A stretch of DNA of 64,000 bases from Litoditis marina (GCA_964036275.1 CAXIWQ010000049.1:62001-126000), one strand, 5' to 3'. Counted from the first letter of the stretch, positions 33,201 through 46,800 are shown. Numbers and translations are program-made. Notes: generated from the letters alone by a model not told the origin.

Positions 33201-34507
33201 TTCTTCATCACAAAACTGTAATTATAATAATTTCTATGCTGTGTTCACGTTCGAACTAATGTTCTGAGAAGAAAACTGCTGGAAAGTGGATGTTACATTA
33301 CAGTGTGAATATTAGAACTTATTTTCTTGACTTAGGTTTCACGGACATAGTGGCTACGCAAAATTAGATCTGGTCACTCACCGTTATCTATCTATTAGGG
33401 TTGAAACATTCAACGTTAGAAAGGAATACCGACACTTTGTTAGATTACAGAAAAAGCAAATTGATTGAAGATTATAGAACGATGAATATTAAAAGAGGTA
33501 AAGTGAACTCATTCACAGAAAATATAAGATTTCTCTAAAAAAAGAAAGTTCCAGATGTTATAAAGTAACAACGTTTTGGTTTTCATAAGTTTCATAATTT
33601 CGTCTCCAGGCACACAGTCTATTTTGTTACTAACTAGTATCCACAGTATTGGGAAAACAAATAAACGACTGTGAGAAACTTTTCAATGTAAACTTACCAG
33701 TACTTTTCTGCGTAGTCTCCCATTGAACCGTTGTGGACGCGTGCCAATGATTTTGTAACAGTCGGGGTTTAATATCTGCGTATCTTTGTTCTACACACTC
33801 TCTCATCTTTTGGCAAATAGTTGATGACCGTTCGCCCAACACTCCGACAATTCCCGGTCAACGCCTGTCTGCAACCTCATTGACCTCCACGCTCTCTTGT
33901 TTTTGTAGCTGACCGATCGCAGACAAATGTTTCTGAGCCCTGCTCAGTCGCTTGCCTATTTATGTCTTCATCGGGAATACGGAGACTATATCTTGCACCA
34001 TTTCAGTCTCCGCTGGACAGTCCCTCGATACATTTGGGTACGTTACAAAGAAGACACTCCACCTACCACAACGAGGATCTGAACATGAACGGTAATTTAC
34101 TGTTCAAGGTTTTTCCGGTTTTTTTCGATTTCGGGTTTCGTATCTGCGTATCTCTGATCTTAACACTCTCTCATTTGCAATGTTCATTCTTATAGTTCAA
34201 TCTAAATTTGTATTAAGTTATTGCTGCAATGTCAAATACTGTAACTGAACAAGTAATGCTATTGACTGAATCTTCGAACTTTTGTAGTTTGATCTCGATA
34301 CACACACAAATGTACGACCTTCGACCGTAGAGCAACGGGATGATTTTGTATTCATATTACTATTATTATTATTATTATAAGTAGTATTATTATGAAAATA
34401 TTGATTTTGTTTACAGAAACAATGTCCTCAGGAGCCCTGGACATAGATGAACTGTTGATAAAAAGATCGGATGGAGTGGAAATCGCATTCGAGAGAACGA
34501 AGGCGTG
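27206..34507 (+). CDS. N-terminal exons of an F-BAR/RhoGAP-like gene (partial)
   Basis: Proposed exons: 27206-about 27267 (MSSTSSVCSSNDADFIIDN), about 27665-27755 (RRDVERFSVFIARLRAAL), about 28540-28678 (MCVSVHAALEMVSDCMRDLF), about 29593-29680 (VHQVIDQLESAVLNTI), about 30763-30825 (SPHPGRFSTISRTSK), about 34001-34091 (SPLDSPSIHLGTLQRRHS) and about 34419-34507 (LDIDELLIKRSDGVEIAFER). Most ends fit worm splice sites with compatible phases. The last exon looks like the start of an F-BAR domain as in ARHGAP29/HMHA1/GMIP and nematode SPV-1/RGA-7. That identity is inference. The rest of the F-BAR, the C1 and the RhoGAP domain were not found downstream, so the gene is cut short or continues past the satellite. 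Introns are long for a worm (3.1 kb before exon 6). Confidence 0.45.
30636..30705. repeat. Near-perfect 32-bp hairpin
   Basis: The arms 30636-30667 and 30674-30705 are complementary with a single mismatch, around a 6-base loop TTTCAG. It lies inside a long intron of the gene at 27.2-34.5 kb. It could be a small-RNA precursor or a palindromic insertion footprint. Confidence 0.85.
32568..32742. repeat. Fold-back (palindromic) element, about 175 bp
   Basis: The arms share CATCCCATCCTGCGTCTC and CTAGAAGATC in inverted order, with a perfect centre CTTACATCCCGGCGGGATGTAAG at about 32646-32668. The arms mismatch at a few sites. Typical of a fold-back transposon relic or MITE. It encodes nothing. 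Confidence 0.8.
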
Positions 34508-35476
34508 GAGTTAGTGTTTTTCTAAAACAAATTATCACCTGGTTTGCAGAATAAATATTTTAAATTTCTTATTCTTTGAGTTTTCAATACAGTTTTTGTA
34601 TATATATCATTAAAATGTAGCTTTGTGCGTTTGAAGTGGAATCGCCATCAAAAAATACTTTCAAGCAGGTGTATCACCATTTCATTGCTGCTACCTGCGT
34701 GTTTGGGGGTGAAATTATCCAAAGTTCTCCTGCACAATTTCGCTGGTACATATATCAATGACCAAAGTATTTTTCTGGGTTTGCGATGTAGAATATTAGA
34801 TTTATGGTATCTAGAGTACACTGATCGTCTACAGAAAAGGGTAGATTGTCCGACAATTGTGCATCAGAGGATCGTGGAGCAGTTGAGACGAGCAGTTTTC
34901 AATACAGACTTTTTCTTTTGGAAAATGCTTTCTGTCTCGGTACTTACACGCAATTTGGAAGAATACGCATAGCAAAATTCCAGTTTTTCACTAATACTAT
35001 TGGAAAAGAATACCTTACACATTAAAAATGCCCCAATATGCAGGCTAAATCAACGAACTGTAGCGAATTCATGGTATAGTACAATTTCACAATTCGAGAA
35101 ATACTTTATGAACTTACACATGCAATTAGCCAGCTATAATGGCCGAAAGAACGAATTATAGCGAAGTCACTTTTTTAGACATACATTATGTCTCTACACA
35201 TCAAAAATGACCGGAATAGGAACGATAGAAACCAATTATAGTGAATTTCTGGTGTATAAAAGTGCCTGCTAGCTTTAAGAAAGTGCTGATTAGCTTTTAG
35301 AACGTGCATTTTGACTATTGGGAAGTACATTTTCATTTTGAGAGCGTACATTTGAACGATACTCACTAATAAATGGGCAACTCGTACTGCTAATAGGAAG
35401 ATCGGAGTGGAGATGGGCAATTTTTGTGTTTATAGACCAATTTTTAAATCAATCAACGTCATTTTATTTCAAAATT

Positions 35477-35910
35477 TAATTATTATTCGAGAGGATGTGT
35501 ACAGAGAAAAATATAGGAACTCTTCCTTTGGTGATATTAGAAAAATATTTACACTTCACACATTGTATTGATCGAAAGAGAAGCGAAAGAAAACCGATTG
35601 TAGTGAATTAATTTCCGGTCCAACTTAATTATTATTCGAGAGGATGTGTACAGAGAAAAATATAGGAACTCTTCCTTTGGTGATATTAGAAAAATATTTA
35701 CACTTCACACATTGTATTGATAGAAAGAGAAGCGAAAGAAACCGATTGTAGTGAATTAATTTCCGGTCTAACTTAATTATTATTCGAGAGGATGTGTACA
35801 GAGAAAAATATAGGAACTCTTCCTTTGGTGATATTAGAAAAATATTTACCCCACACATTGTATTGATCGAAAGAGAAGCGAAAGAAACCGATTGTAGTGA
35901 ATTTCCGGTC
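35477..35910. repeat. 148-bp tandem repeat, three copies
   Basis: Copies start near 35477, 35626 and 35774 and share CGAGAGGATGTGTACAGAG and GGAACTCTTCCTTTGGTGAT. They are nearly identical, with a small deletion in the last. An open frame on the minus strand here is a repeat artefact. Confidence 0.9.
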
Positions 35911-36163
35911 TTTAAAAGTGCATTATGACCTATTGAAAATAGTAAGTAGCAAATCCATTTTGACGTTCGGGAATTGTATTTTGAGTTTTTAGACTCGCAT
36001 CGGCCCGCTTTCAATATGAGATGACACAGTTTTGAATGAGTTTGTCGTTACTTTGATCTGAGTTCATGGAATGAAATTGAACACAGCTGAAAAACTACAT
36101 CAATAGTCAGAGCTTTCACAATTGATCATTCAAATATCTAATTTTTGTTGTGAGCGGTCGGTT

Positions 36164-36625
36164 ATGCATCCTCTCTGTTCTACTTATTGTACCCTATGTG
36201 ACAAGTTTTTCTCCCCCAAACAGAGAAGACTATCCCACATCCACGCACACCATTTCGAAACAAATGTTCCTTCTTTGAATCTTTCCACTGAAGAATTTGA
36301 CATTCGTTTTAAGAACCATCCTTCTTATCTCAAACGTGGACATGCTGATTCCACTAAAATTGTGAACACTCCAATTTCGAAGACTAAGAAAGGTGTAGGG
36401 AATCACATGGCTGCTACTCCACCGGGACACGAAGAATTGATTGGGACTGTACTGCATGATTGTCCTGAGAAAACAGAAAGAACTGAAGTTGCTACTTCAT
36501 CTGAGAGAAAAACTAATTTTGATACCAAATTTGTGACTTATGTGTACTCATGCAATAAATATTACAAATATGTCTTGTTTTCTATGCAACTGAGAACTTT
36601 AGGAGAGTTAGTCGCGGTAAAGTAA
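36164..36625 (+). CDS. C2H2 zinc-finger ORF related to the Maverick zinc-finger gene
   Basis: 153 residues from the ATG at 36164. One C2H2 finger, YCTLCDKFF...H-x-H, lies near residues 6-29, followed by LSTEEFDIRFKNHP. The Maverick protein at 21612-21199 has YCSICDK.F then LMTREEFQAKFGDIP at the same spacing, which supports common ancestry. The second finger of the Maverick protein is absent. No terminal repeats or other Maverick genes are visible nearby. It may be a relic of another Maverick, a domesticated gene, or the host source of the viral gene. Confidence 0.55.
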   Translation: MHPLCSTYCTLCDKFFSPKQRRLSHIHAHHFETNVPSLNLSTEEFDIRFKNHPSYLKRGHADSTKIVNTPISKTKKGVGNHMAATPPGHEELIGTVLHDCPEKTERTEVATSSERKTNFDTKFVTYVYSCNKYYKYVLFSMQLRTLGELVAVK

Positions 36626-39600
36626 CCCAATGAGTTGGATGAAGAGAAAAAAATAGAGAACAAGAGAAAGATAGATAAGAAAAGCGAGAAAGACAGACAT
36701 GAAAAGAGAAGGTTAGTGATAGAGAAAAAGAGATACAGGACCTATGAAATAATGAGAGAGAAATGAAATGCACTAGATCTTATGAGAAAAAATTCTCATG
36801 TTTTTCCGTCAACTAAGTGAAATACGACTCAGAACCTATATAAGAGAATAAACGTACACTACGGGATCACTTGTTGTGACCACTTCGTTTCCGAGAGTGT
36901 TGAAAATTAAATAAGGTGTGTTTGTATGCTTGTGTATCCAGTCTGTGTCTGTTGATAGCCTCTTCAGTGAATTTGTAAATCTTTCAAGTGAATTTTACAT
37001 ATCTTGTAGGGATTGTAAAGCAACTTCGTGATTTTGTTTTTTACATTGGTTACTGATGGCAGAAAAATAGTAAGACTGAGAGTCTGTTTGTTAGATAAAA
37101 GCCCTTTTACGTTCGAAAGGTTTTCGTAAAAAAGTTATTGGTTGGTGGAGCGGAGTATACCCACATACAAGAATAACTAAAGGAAACAGAGCACAATAAC
37201 TATTCACGAGTATACCTGATAAAAGTTACAGATAAGGAATGGTTTTTTTTATTTCAAATGATACAACTAGTCGTTTTCTCGAGGAAATGACCGTTCTGAA
37301 TTGCACTAGAGAGGGTTTTGTATTCGAATCCAATTCGAATGAAACGTACCTGACATTTCACGTTAAATTCAGGTAGAAAGTATATATACAATAATGAACA
37401 TTTCTTTTGAGAACTGCGATCTACATACCGTGACAGCGAGGTAACTGTTTTTATCGCTAGTTGCAAGAAATGAACAATTGATGATTGATGACTCTGTATT
37501 ACCTTGTCACGTAATTTTGAGGAGTTTGTAATGTTTTCGGTGCTGGGTATTGGTGAAAAATGTGAAACCGTACGTTACGAGGGCACTTGACGTGACCTCT
37601 CCGCTCCCGAATGGTTTGGTGTGAAAAAAATATGTACTTAACTTCAGCTGCCTCACTTTCTTTGCTCAGCTTTTTGAACACAGAATAATTTTTCTCCTGA
37701 TCAGATGAGTGGAAATTGTAGTCATGAATGGCTGTATTGTGCCAAAACACAAGTCTTGAATTTTTGTTTCACCCCAATTAGAATGGAAGATGAATAGTAG
37801 GTACTGCAATACAATACATGCGTTTTAGATTTTGGAGTAATTTGCAAACTTTCTAGCACATTCTCTTCCAGAGCATTGAAGGGCAAAGTGAGCACGTGTC
37901 TCACTTCCGCGAAATCCACGGCCGCGAAATCGAAACACATTGTTTCATGACAACTCATCAAATCATTCATCTCCCTGTCTAACCCACGGTGAGTCTTTTT
38001 CAACTCACGTTCACCAGATGTGAGGTTTTGAAATACTTTTCCCAGTTCTCAAAAATTAATCAATAAATTCGTTTTCACCAATCTCCCAGTTGTCAGGTTT
38101 CTCTTTTCTACTCTCTGAGACGTGTTACATGTATGTGAGGTATCACCTGAGCGCTAGGTGTCTCATGTTCTATTTTCTTAGATGTGTCACCTCCCGCCGC
38201 TTTTGTCACTCCGTCATTGTTGCATTATCAGGTATTACACCCAAATCTTACACCAGTCAAAGTTGTATTTTGTTTTTCTCAAATCCTTCTCCTGCTCCAT
38301 AACGCTAGTATAATAACGTGAAACACATCACAATTCGATACATGTAGCGCTTAAGTGCGCAATTTTTAATTTTTTTTTTCACGTTCTACGTGACTATTCC
38401 ATTCACTTCTAGTGTACCAACATTCGATTTCCTACATGTTTTACAATCTTCACACATGTTTCTCTATGTGATCACTTTATTTTAGAAATTCGGGTGTCTT
38501 GCAACATGGGTCTACATGTAGATGACATACTCGGCGCCCTTTCCCCTCTTTCTAGCCCTCAGTACCACACGCTCTCCGACCTGGTGGATATAGTGGGTGC
38601 CAAATTTATGAATTTTTGTCTCTCCCCGGAATCGAACCTGCGAGCAAAAGTTTTGGAGCAGGGCCCTAACCATTGCGCTATTAGAGCACATCATCAGCAT
38701 GCTTTGGAATCAAAGACATGTGTGCGTACACAGCGGAAAGTGAGATATACAGTACCCTCCCGCCTTTCCGTTGGCGACGACTATACAGCCTTTTTCATAG
38801 TCCACAAGTTAAATGGACAGATAATGACTGGACGGCTCGATGTGGGGTAGGTATAATCTGTTACACACATATTGCGATGATTAGATGAAACTCGAGCAAA
38901 AGTACAGTGTTTTTTTGGGCGAGGGAGTGGTAGCCGAAAAAAGCTGATTGAATAGTGCGCGATAAATTATTCATCTACATTCAAAGATTTAGGCACTAAC
39001 TCACCAGAGAAAGAGAAGAAAAAATAGGTGAAGTCATAAGATTTCAAATGGTTAACGGTTCACTGTTTGTACGATGCTGTATCAGAGAGGGTTAAAACAT
39101 TGCTTTTTTGAATATACATTATTCTCGCTAACGCAGGCAATAATAAACAAGCCTAATACAAATGAATTATAATCCCATCGTCGCCAACGCATCAATAACG
39201 AGTATAGTTGTTGTATGTAATGCTCATGTAACGCTACCTAAGCTATTTCTATGGAAAATTATATCTATTTATATATAAGAGCGGATTATACTCCAGAGAC
39301 TCCGGTATTCAGAGACTCCGGTATATCAGTTATTGTGGAATGTAACCATTGATAATGCTTGAAATTAACAATGTTCTTGTAACGCTGCGTAACCCTAATT
39401 CTATCTAAATAGACAGATGGAAATCACCACATCATACTGAGTAATCAAGTTAACCACTGAGTAATCAACATTGTTCCCAAATTTTTGGCAGTTAAGTCTT
39501 ACAATTGAGGGGTGATCTAAACTTATTATTGCTAAGGTAGACTCTGTTTCATCAATTCTTTTACGATAATTCGTTAAATATTCAACAGGATTTTTATAAC

Positions 39601-40010
39601 TTGTAATTCATTGTTTAGGTTTCAAACGTTTGGAGTGGTAAAGATCGTGAAAACCACCAAAATTTCAATACCAAATACCGTCATACCAAACTTTAACATG
39701 AAAGTTGGAGCAGATTACTGGAGAGGGTTATTAGTGGGTGGTACAAACTATATAGTTGATTATTTTGCAGATATGGTTATACGATCAGATGTCCGGACGC
39801 GCCTACGCTTCTTATGCAGGAAGGAGCCAGGGTGCCGGCGGAGCTGTTGGTCCTGCACTTTTGACCTTGTTACCTTGTTTTTCTTTGGTGTTTGATTAAA
39901 CCTCAGCCCCGATGGCACCTGACTAGTACAATTTGTTTCACGTGACTCACGTGGGAAAACGTGTATTTTCACCCTTACTTAACGTGCATAAATGTAATTG
40001 CCAATGAAGT
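36626..40010. other. No convincing gene; AT-rich intergenic DNA
   Basis: A purine-rich stretch (36640-36770) and a tRNA-like relic (38621-38692) are the only structured items. Short open frames, including one across the tRNA-like relic, show no coding signature. Confidence 0.45.
38621..38692 (-). pseudogene. tRNA-like relic
   Basis: The minus strand shows TAGCGCAATGGTTAG (A-box/D-arm-like) and GCAGGTTCGATTCC (B box) at tRNA spacing. The T-stem and acceptor do not pair properly. Its sequence differs from the relics near 264 and 5675. Confidence 0.45.
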
Positions 40011-40014
40011 CTTG

Positions 40015-40345
40015 TATCACGTGTTTCGGGGAAAACATGTGATACAACACGTGACACAACACGGGACAAGTGACACACCACTGGTTTCACGTGTTCTCAC
40101 TCCACGCTCTTAGTGCCCCTCATACTGCGGGCGTTTAAAATTAGTTTTTTATTGGGACGAAAGTACCACAAACTTGGGTAATTAAACCAACGAAGGGGTA
40201 GGATAGGTGTTTGTGTGACGTACGTATCTAAGTCTGGCCGGTTCTAGAAAACCTAGAATAGAAAACCGTTTCTTTTATACACGTGTGTCACGTGACACAA
40301 CACGTGACAACACGTGACACAACATAGGTGTCACGTGTGTTCACT
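40015..40345. repeat. CACGTG-rich cluster
   Basis: CACGTG or its GTGACAC context recurs many times, densest at 40280-40340 (ACACGTGACA units). CACGTG is an E-box (bHLH) core, but the spacing looks like a degenerate short tandem repeat. Confidence 0.6.
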
Positions 40346-40359
40346 TAGAATATGGGACG

Positions 40360-40805
40360 ATTGGGGACGATTTTAAGATTTTTTTCAAATTTGACATTTT
40401 AATTGATTTTAATTGATTTCAAAAGTCACGTCTGGGTGACATGTCACGTATGGGGGACGTGCGACGATTGGGGTCACGTCGTAGAGAGTGGAATAGAATC
40501 TGTCACGATTGGGGGACATGTCACGTTTGGGGGACGATTTAAGATTTTTTTCAAATTTGATATTTTAATTGATTTCAAAAACTCACGTCTGGGTGACATG
40601 TCACGTCTGGGGGACATGCAAACGATTGGGGGACATCTCACGTTTGGGTGTCACGTCTTAGAAAGTAGAATAGAATCTGTCACGATTGGGGGACATGTCA
40701 CGATTGGGGACGATTTTAAGATTTTTTTCAAATTTGATATTTTAATTGATTTTAATTGATTTCAAAAACTCACGTCTGGGTGACATGTCACGTCTGCGTT
40801 ACATA
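40360..40805. repeat. 169-bp tandem repeat with GGGGGACATGTCACG motifs
   Basis: The segment AAGATTTTTTTCAAATTTGA recurs at about 40374, 40541 and 40718, each followed by strings of CACG(T/A)(T/C)TGGGGGACATG. It borders the large satellite directly, and an open frame through it is a repeat artefact. Confidence 0.85.
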
Positions 40806-40812
40806 CACTACT

Positions 40813-43800
40813 GGTTCCGACCATCGACGTGGAAAAACGTGTAATTTTGCGACGTCACGAGGTCGAAATGTAGACAGGGGCTAGAATGGTCGTTTTCACG
40901 AAAATTATAATTGTAAGAGTTTCATACACTTATGACTAAGTAGCAAAAACTGTTTCAATCAATTTTGAGAGGTTCCGACCATCGACGTGGAAAAACGTGT
41001 AATTTTGCGACGTCACGGAGTCGAAATGTAGACGGGGGCTAGAATGGTCGTTTTCGCGAAAATTATTATTGTAAGAGTTTCATACATTTCTGAATAAATA
41101 TCAAAAACTATTCTAATCAATTTTGAGAGGTTCCGACCATCGACGTGGAAAAACGTGTAATTTTGCCACGTCACGAGGTCGAAATGTAGACGGGGGCTAG
41201 AATGGTCGTTTTCGCGAAAATTATTATTGTAAGAGTTTCATACATTGCTGACTAAGTATCAAAAACTACTCCAATCAATTTTGAGAGGTTCCGACCATCG
41301 ACGTGGAAAAACGTGTAATTTTGCGACGTCACGGAGTCGAAATGTAGACGGGGGCTAGAATGGTCGTTTTCGCGAAAATTATAATTGTAAGAGTTTCATA
41401 CATTTCTGACTCAGTACCAAAAACTATTCTAATCAATTTTGAGAGGTTCCGACCATCGACGTGGAAAAACGTGTAATTTTGCGACGTCACGAGGTCGAAA
41501 TGTAGACAGGGGCTAGAATGGTCGTTTTCGCGAAAATTATAATTGTAAGAGTTTTATACGTTGCTGACTAAGTATCAAAAACTACTCCAATCAATTTTGA
41601 GAGGTTCCGACCATCGACGTGGAAAAACGTGTAATTTTGCGACGTCACGGAGTCGAAATGTAGACAGGGGCTAGAATGGTCGTTTTCGCGAAAATTATAA
41701 TTGTAAGAGTTTCATACATTTCTGACTCAGTACCAAAAACTGTTCCAATCAATTTTGAGAGGTTCCGACCATCGACGTGGAAAAACGTGTAATTTTGCGA
41801 CGTCACGGAGTCGAAATGTAGACGGGGGCTAGAATGGTCGTTTTCGCGAAAATTATTATTGTAAGAGTTTCATACATTTCTGAATAAAAATCAAAAACTA
41901 TTCTAATCAATTTTGAGAGGTTCCGACCATCGACGTGGAAAAACGTGTAATTTTGCCACGTCACGAGGTCGAAATGTAGACAGGGGCTAGAATGGTCGTT
42001 TTCGTGATAATTATAATTGTAAGAGTTTCATACATTTCTGACTGAGTATCAAAAACTATTCTAATCAAGTTTGAGAGGTTCTGACCATCGACGTGGAAAA
42101 ACGTGTAATTTTGCGACGTCACGGAGACGAAATGTAGACGGGGACTAGAATGGTCGTTTTCGCGAAAATTATTATTGTAAGAGTTTCATACATTGCTGAC
42201 TAAGTATCAAAAACTACTCCAATCAATTTTGAGAGGTTCCGACCATCGACGTGGAAAACGTGTAATTTTGCGACGTCACGGAGTCGAAATGTAGATGGGG
42301 ACTAGAATGGTCGTTTTCGCGAAAATTATAATTGTAAGAGTTTCATACATTGCTGACTAAGTATCAAAAACTACTCCAATCAATTTTGAGAGGTTTCGAC
42401 CATCGACGTGGAAAAACGTGTAATTTTGCGACGTCACGGAGTCGAAATGTAGACAGGGGCTAGAATGGTCGTTCTCGCGAAAAGTATACTTATAAGAGTT
42501 TTCTTACATTCCTGACTCAGTACCAAAAACTGTTCCAATCATTTTGAGAGGTTCCGACCATCGACGTGGAAAAACGTGTAATTTTGCGACGTCACGAGCT
42601 CGAAATGTAGACAAGGGGCTAGAATGGTCGTTTTCGCGAAAATTTAAATTATAAGCGTTTCATACATTTCTGACTCAGTACCAAAAACTATTCTAATCAA
42701 TTTTGAGAGGTTCCGACCATCGACGTGGAAAAACGTGTAATTTTGCGACGTCGCGAGGTCGAAATGTAGACAGGGGCTAGAATGGTCGTTTTCACGAAAA
42801 TTATAATTGTAAGAGTTTCATACACTTATGACTAAGTAGCAAAACTGTTTCAATCAATTTTGAGAGGTTCCGACCATCGACGTGGAAAAACGTGTAATTT
42901 TGCGACGTCACGGAGTCGAAATGTAGACGGGGGCTAGAATGGTCGTTTTCGCGAAAATTATTATTGTAAGAGTTTCATACATTTCTGAATAAATATCAAA
43001 AACTATTCTAATCAATTTTGAGAGGTTCCGACCATCGACGTGGAAAAACGTGTAATTTTGCCACGTCACGAGGTCGAAATGTAGACGGGGGCTAGAATGG
43101 TCGTTTTCGCGAAAATTATTATTGTAAGAGTTTCATACATTGCTGACTAAGTATCAAAAACTACTCCAATCAATTTTGAGAGGTTCCGACCATCGACGTG
43201 GAAAAACGTGTAATTTTGCGACGTCACGGAGTCGAAATGTAGACGGGGGCTAGAATGGTCGTTTTCGCGAAAATTATAATTGTAAGAGTTTCATACATTG
43301 CTGACTAAGTATCAAAAACTACTCCAATCAATTTTGAGAGGTTCCGACCATCGACGTGGAAAAACGTGTAATTTTGCGACGTCACGGAGTCGAAATGTAG
43401 ACAGGGGCTAGAATGGTCGTTCTCGCGAAAATTATAATTGTAAGAGTTTCATACATTCCTGACTCAGTACCAAAAACTGTTCCAATCAATTTTGAGAGGT
43501 TCCGACCATCGACGTGGAAAAACGTGTAATTTTGCGACGTCACGAGCTTGAAATGTAGACAAGGGTTAGAATGGTCGTTTTCGCGAAAATTTAAATTGTA
43601 AGCGTTTCATACTTTTCTGACTCAGTACCAAAAACTATTCTAATCAATTTTGAGAGGTTCCGACCATCGACGTGGAAAAACGTGTAATTTTGCGACGTCA
43701 CGAGGTCGAAATGTAGACAGGGGCTAGAATGGTCGTTTTCGCGAAAATTATAATTGTAAGAGTTTTATACGTTGCTGACTAAGTATCAAAAACTACTCCA

Positions 43801-46800
43801 ATCAATTTTGAGAGGTTCCGACCATCGACGTGGAAAAACGTGTAATTTTGCGACGTCACGAGGTCGAAATGTAGACAGGGGCTAGAATGGTCGTTTTCGC
43901 GAAAATTAAATTGTAAGCGTTTCATACATTTCTGATTCAGTACCAAAAACTGTTCCAATCAATTTTGAGAGGTTCCGACCATCGACGTGGGAAAACGTGT
44001 AATTTTGCGACGTCACGAGGTCGAAATGTAGACAGGGGCTAGAATGGTCGTTTCGCGAAAATTATAATTGTAAGAGTTTTATACGTTGCTAACTAAATAT
44101 CAAAAACTACTCCAATCAATTTTGAGAGGTTCCGACCATCGACGTGGAAAAACGTGTAATTTTGCGACGTCACGGAGTCGAAATGTAGACAGGGGCTAGA
44201 ATGGTCGTTCTCGCGAAAATTATAATTGTAAGAGTTTCATACAGTTCTGACTCAGTACCAAAAACTGTTCCAATCAATTTTGAGAGGTTCCGACCATCGA
44301 CGTGAAAAAACGTGTAATTTTGCGACGTCACGAGCTCGAAATGTAGACAAGGGCTAGAATGGTCGTTTTCGCGAAAATTTAAATTGTAAGCGTTTCATAC
44401 ATTTCTGACTCAGTACCAAAAACTATTCTAATCAATTTTGAGAGGTTCCGACCATCGACGTGGAAAAACGTGCAATTTTGCGACGTCACGAGGTCGAAAT
44501 GTAGACAGGGGCTAGAATGGTCGTTTTCGCGAAAATTATAATTGTAAGAGTTTTATACGTTGCTGACTAAGTATCAAAAACTACTCCAATCAATTTGAGA
44601 GGTTCTGACCATCGACGTGGAAAAACGTGTAATTTTGCGACGTCACGGAGTCGAAATGTAGACAGGGGCTAGAATGGTCGTTCTCGCGAAAATTATAATT
44701 GTAAGCGTTTCATACATTTCTGACTCAGTACCAAAAACTATTCTAATCAATTTTGAGAGTTTCCGACCATCGACGTGGAAAAACGTGTAATTTTGCGACG
44801 TCACGAGGTCGAAATGTAGACAGGGGCTAGAATGGTCGTTTTCGCGAAAATTATAATTGTAAGAGTTTTATACGTTGCTGACTAAGTATCAAAAACTACT
44901 CCAATCAATTTTGAGAGGTTCCGACCATCGACGTGGAAAAACGTGTAATTTTGCGACGTCACGGAGTCGAAATGTAGACAGGGGCTAGAATGGTCGTTCT
45001 CGCGAAAATTATAATTGTAAGCGTTTCATACATTTCTGACTCAGTACCAAAAACTATTCTAATCAATTTGAGAGTTTCCGACCATCGACGTGGAAAAACG
45101 TGTAATTTTGCGACATCACGAGGTCGAAATGTAGACAGGGGCTAGAATGGTCGTTTTCGCGAAAATTATAATTGTAAGAGTTTTATACGTTGCTGACTAA
45201 GTATCAAAAACTACTCCAATCAATTTTGAGAGGTTCCGACCCATCGACGTGGAAAAACGTGTAATTTTGCGACGTCACGGAGTCGAAATGTAGACAGGGG
45301 CTAGAATGGTCGTTCTCGCGAAAATTATAATTGTAAGCGTTTCATACATTTCTGACTCAGTACCAAAAACTATTCTAATCAATTTTGAGAGTTTCCGACC
45401 ATCGACGTGGAAAAACGTGTAATTTTGCGACGTCACGAGGTCGAAATGTAGACAGGGGCTAGAATGGTCGTTTCGCGAAAATTATATCTGTAAGCGTTTC
45501 ATACATGTCTGACTAAATATCAAAAACTATTCTAATCAATTTTGAGAGGTTCCGACCATCGACGTGGAAAAACGTGTAACTTTGCCACGTCACGAGGTCG
45601 AAATGTAGACAGGGGCTAGAATGGTCGTTTTCGCGAAAATTATTATTGTAAGAGTTTCATACATCTCTGACTAAGTATCAAAAAACTACTCCAATCAATT
45701 TTGAGAGGTTCCGACCATCGACGTGGAAAAACGTGTAATTTTGCGACGTCACGAGGTCGAAATGTAGACAGGGGCTAGAATGGTCGTTTTCACGAAAATT
45801 ATAATTGTAAGAGTTTCATACACTTATGACTAAGTAGCAAAAACTGTTTCAATCAATTTTGAGAGGTTCCGACCATCGACGTGGAAAAACGTGTAATTTT
45901 GCGACGTCACGAGGTCGAAATGTAGACAGGGGCTAGAATGGTCGTTTTCACGAAAATTATAATTGTAAGAGTTTCATACACTTATGACTAAGTGGCAAAA
46001 ACTGTTTCAATCAATTTTGAGAGGTTCCGACCATCGACGTGGAAAAACGTGTAATTTTGCGACGTCACGGAGTCGAAATGTAGACAGGGGCTAGAATGGT
46101 CGTTCTCGCGAAAATTATAATTGTAAGTGTTTCATACATTTCTGACTCAGTACCAAAAACTGTTCCAATCAATTTTGAGAGGTTCCGACCATCGACGTGG
46201 AAAAACGTGTAATTTTGCGACGTCACGAGGTCGAAATGTAGACAGGGGCTAGAATGGGCGTTTTCACGAAAATTATAATTGTAAGAGTTTCATACACTTA
46301 TGACTAAGTAGCAAAAACTGTTTCAATCAATTTTGAGAGGTTCCGACCATCGACGTGGAAAAACGTGTAATTTTACAACGTCACGAGGTCGAAATGTAGA
46401 CAGGGGCTAGAATGGTCGTTTTCACGAAAATTATAATTGTAAGAGTTTCATACATTTCTGACTAAGTATCAAAAACTATTCTAATCAAGTTTGAGAGGTT
46501 CCGACCATCGACGTGGAAAAACGTGTAATTTTGCGACGTCACGGAGACGAAATGTAGACGGGGGCTAGAATGGTCGTTTCGCGAAAATTATTATTGTAAG
46601 AGTTTCATACATTTCTGAATAAATATCAATAACTATTCTAATCAATTTTGAGAGGTTCCGACCATCGACGTGGAAAAACGTGTAATTTTGCCACGTCACG
46701 AGGTCGAAATGTAGACAGGGGCTAGAATGGTCGTTTCGTGATAATTATAATTGTAAGAGTTTCATACATTTCTGACTCAGTACCAAAAACTGTTCCAATA

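Noticed and set aside
38494..38850. 118-residue plus-strand frame
   Set aside because: It runs through a tRNA-like relic and shows no coding pattern.
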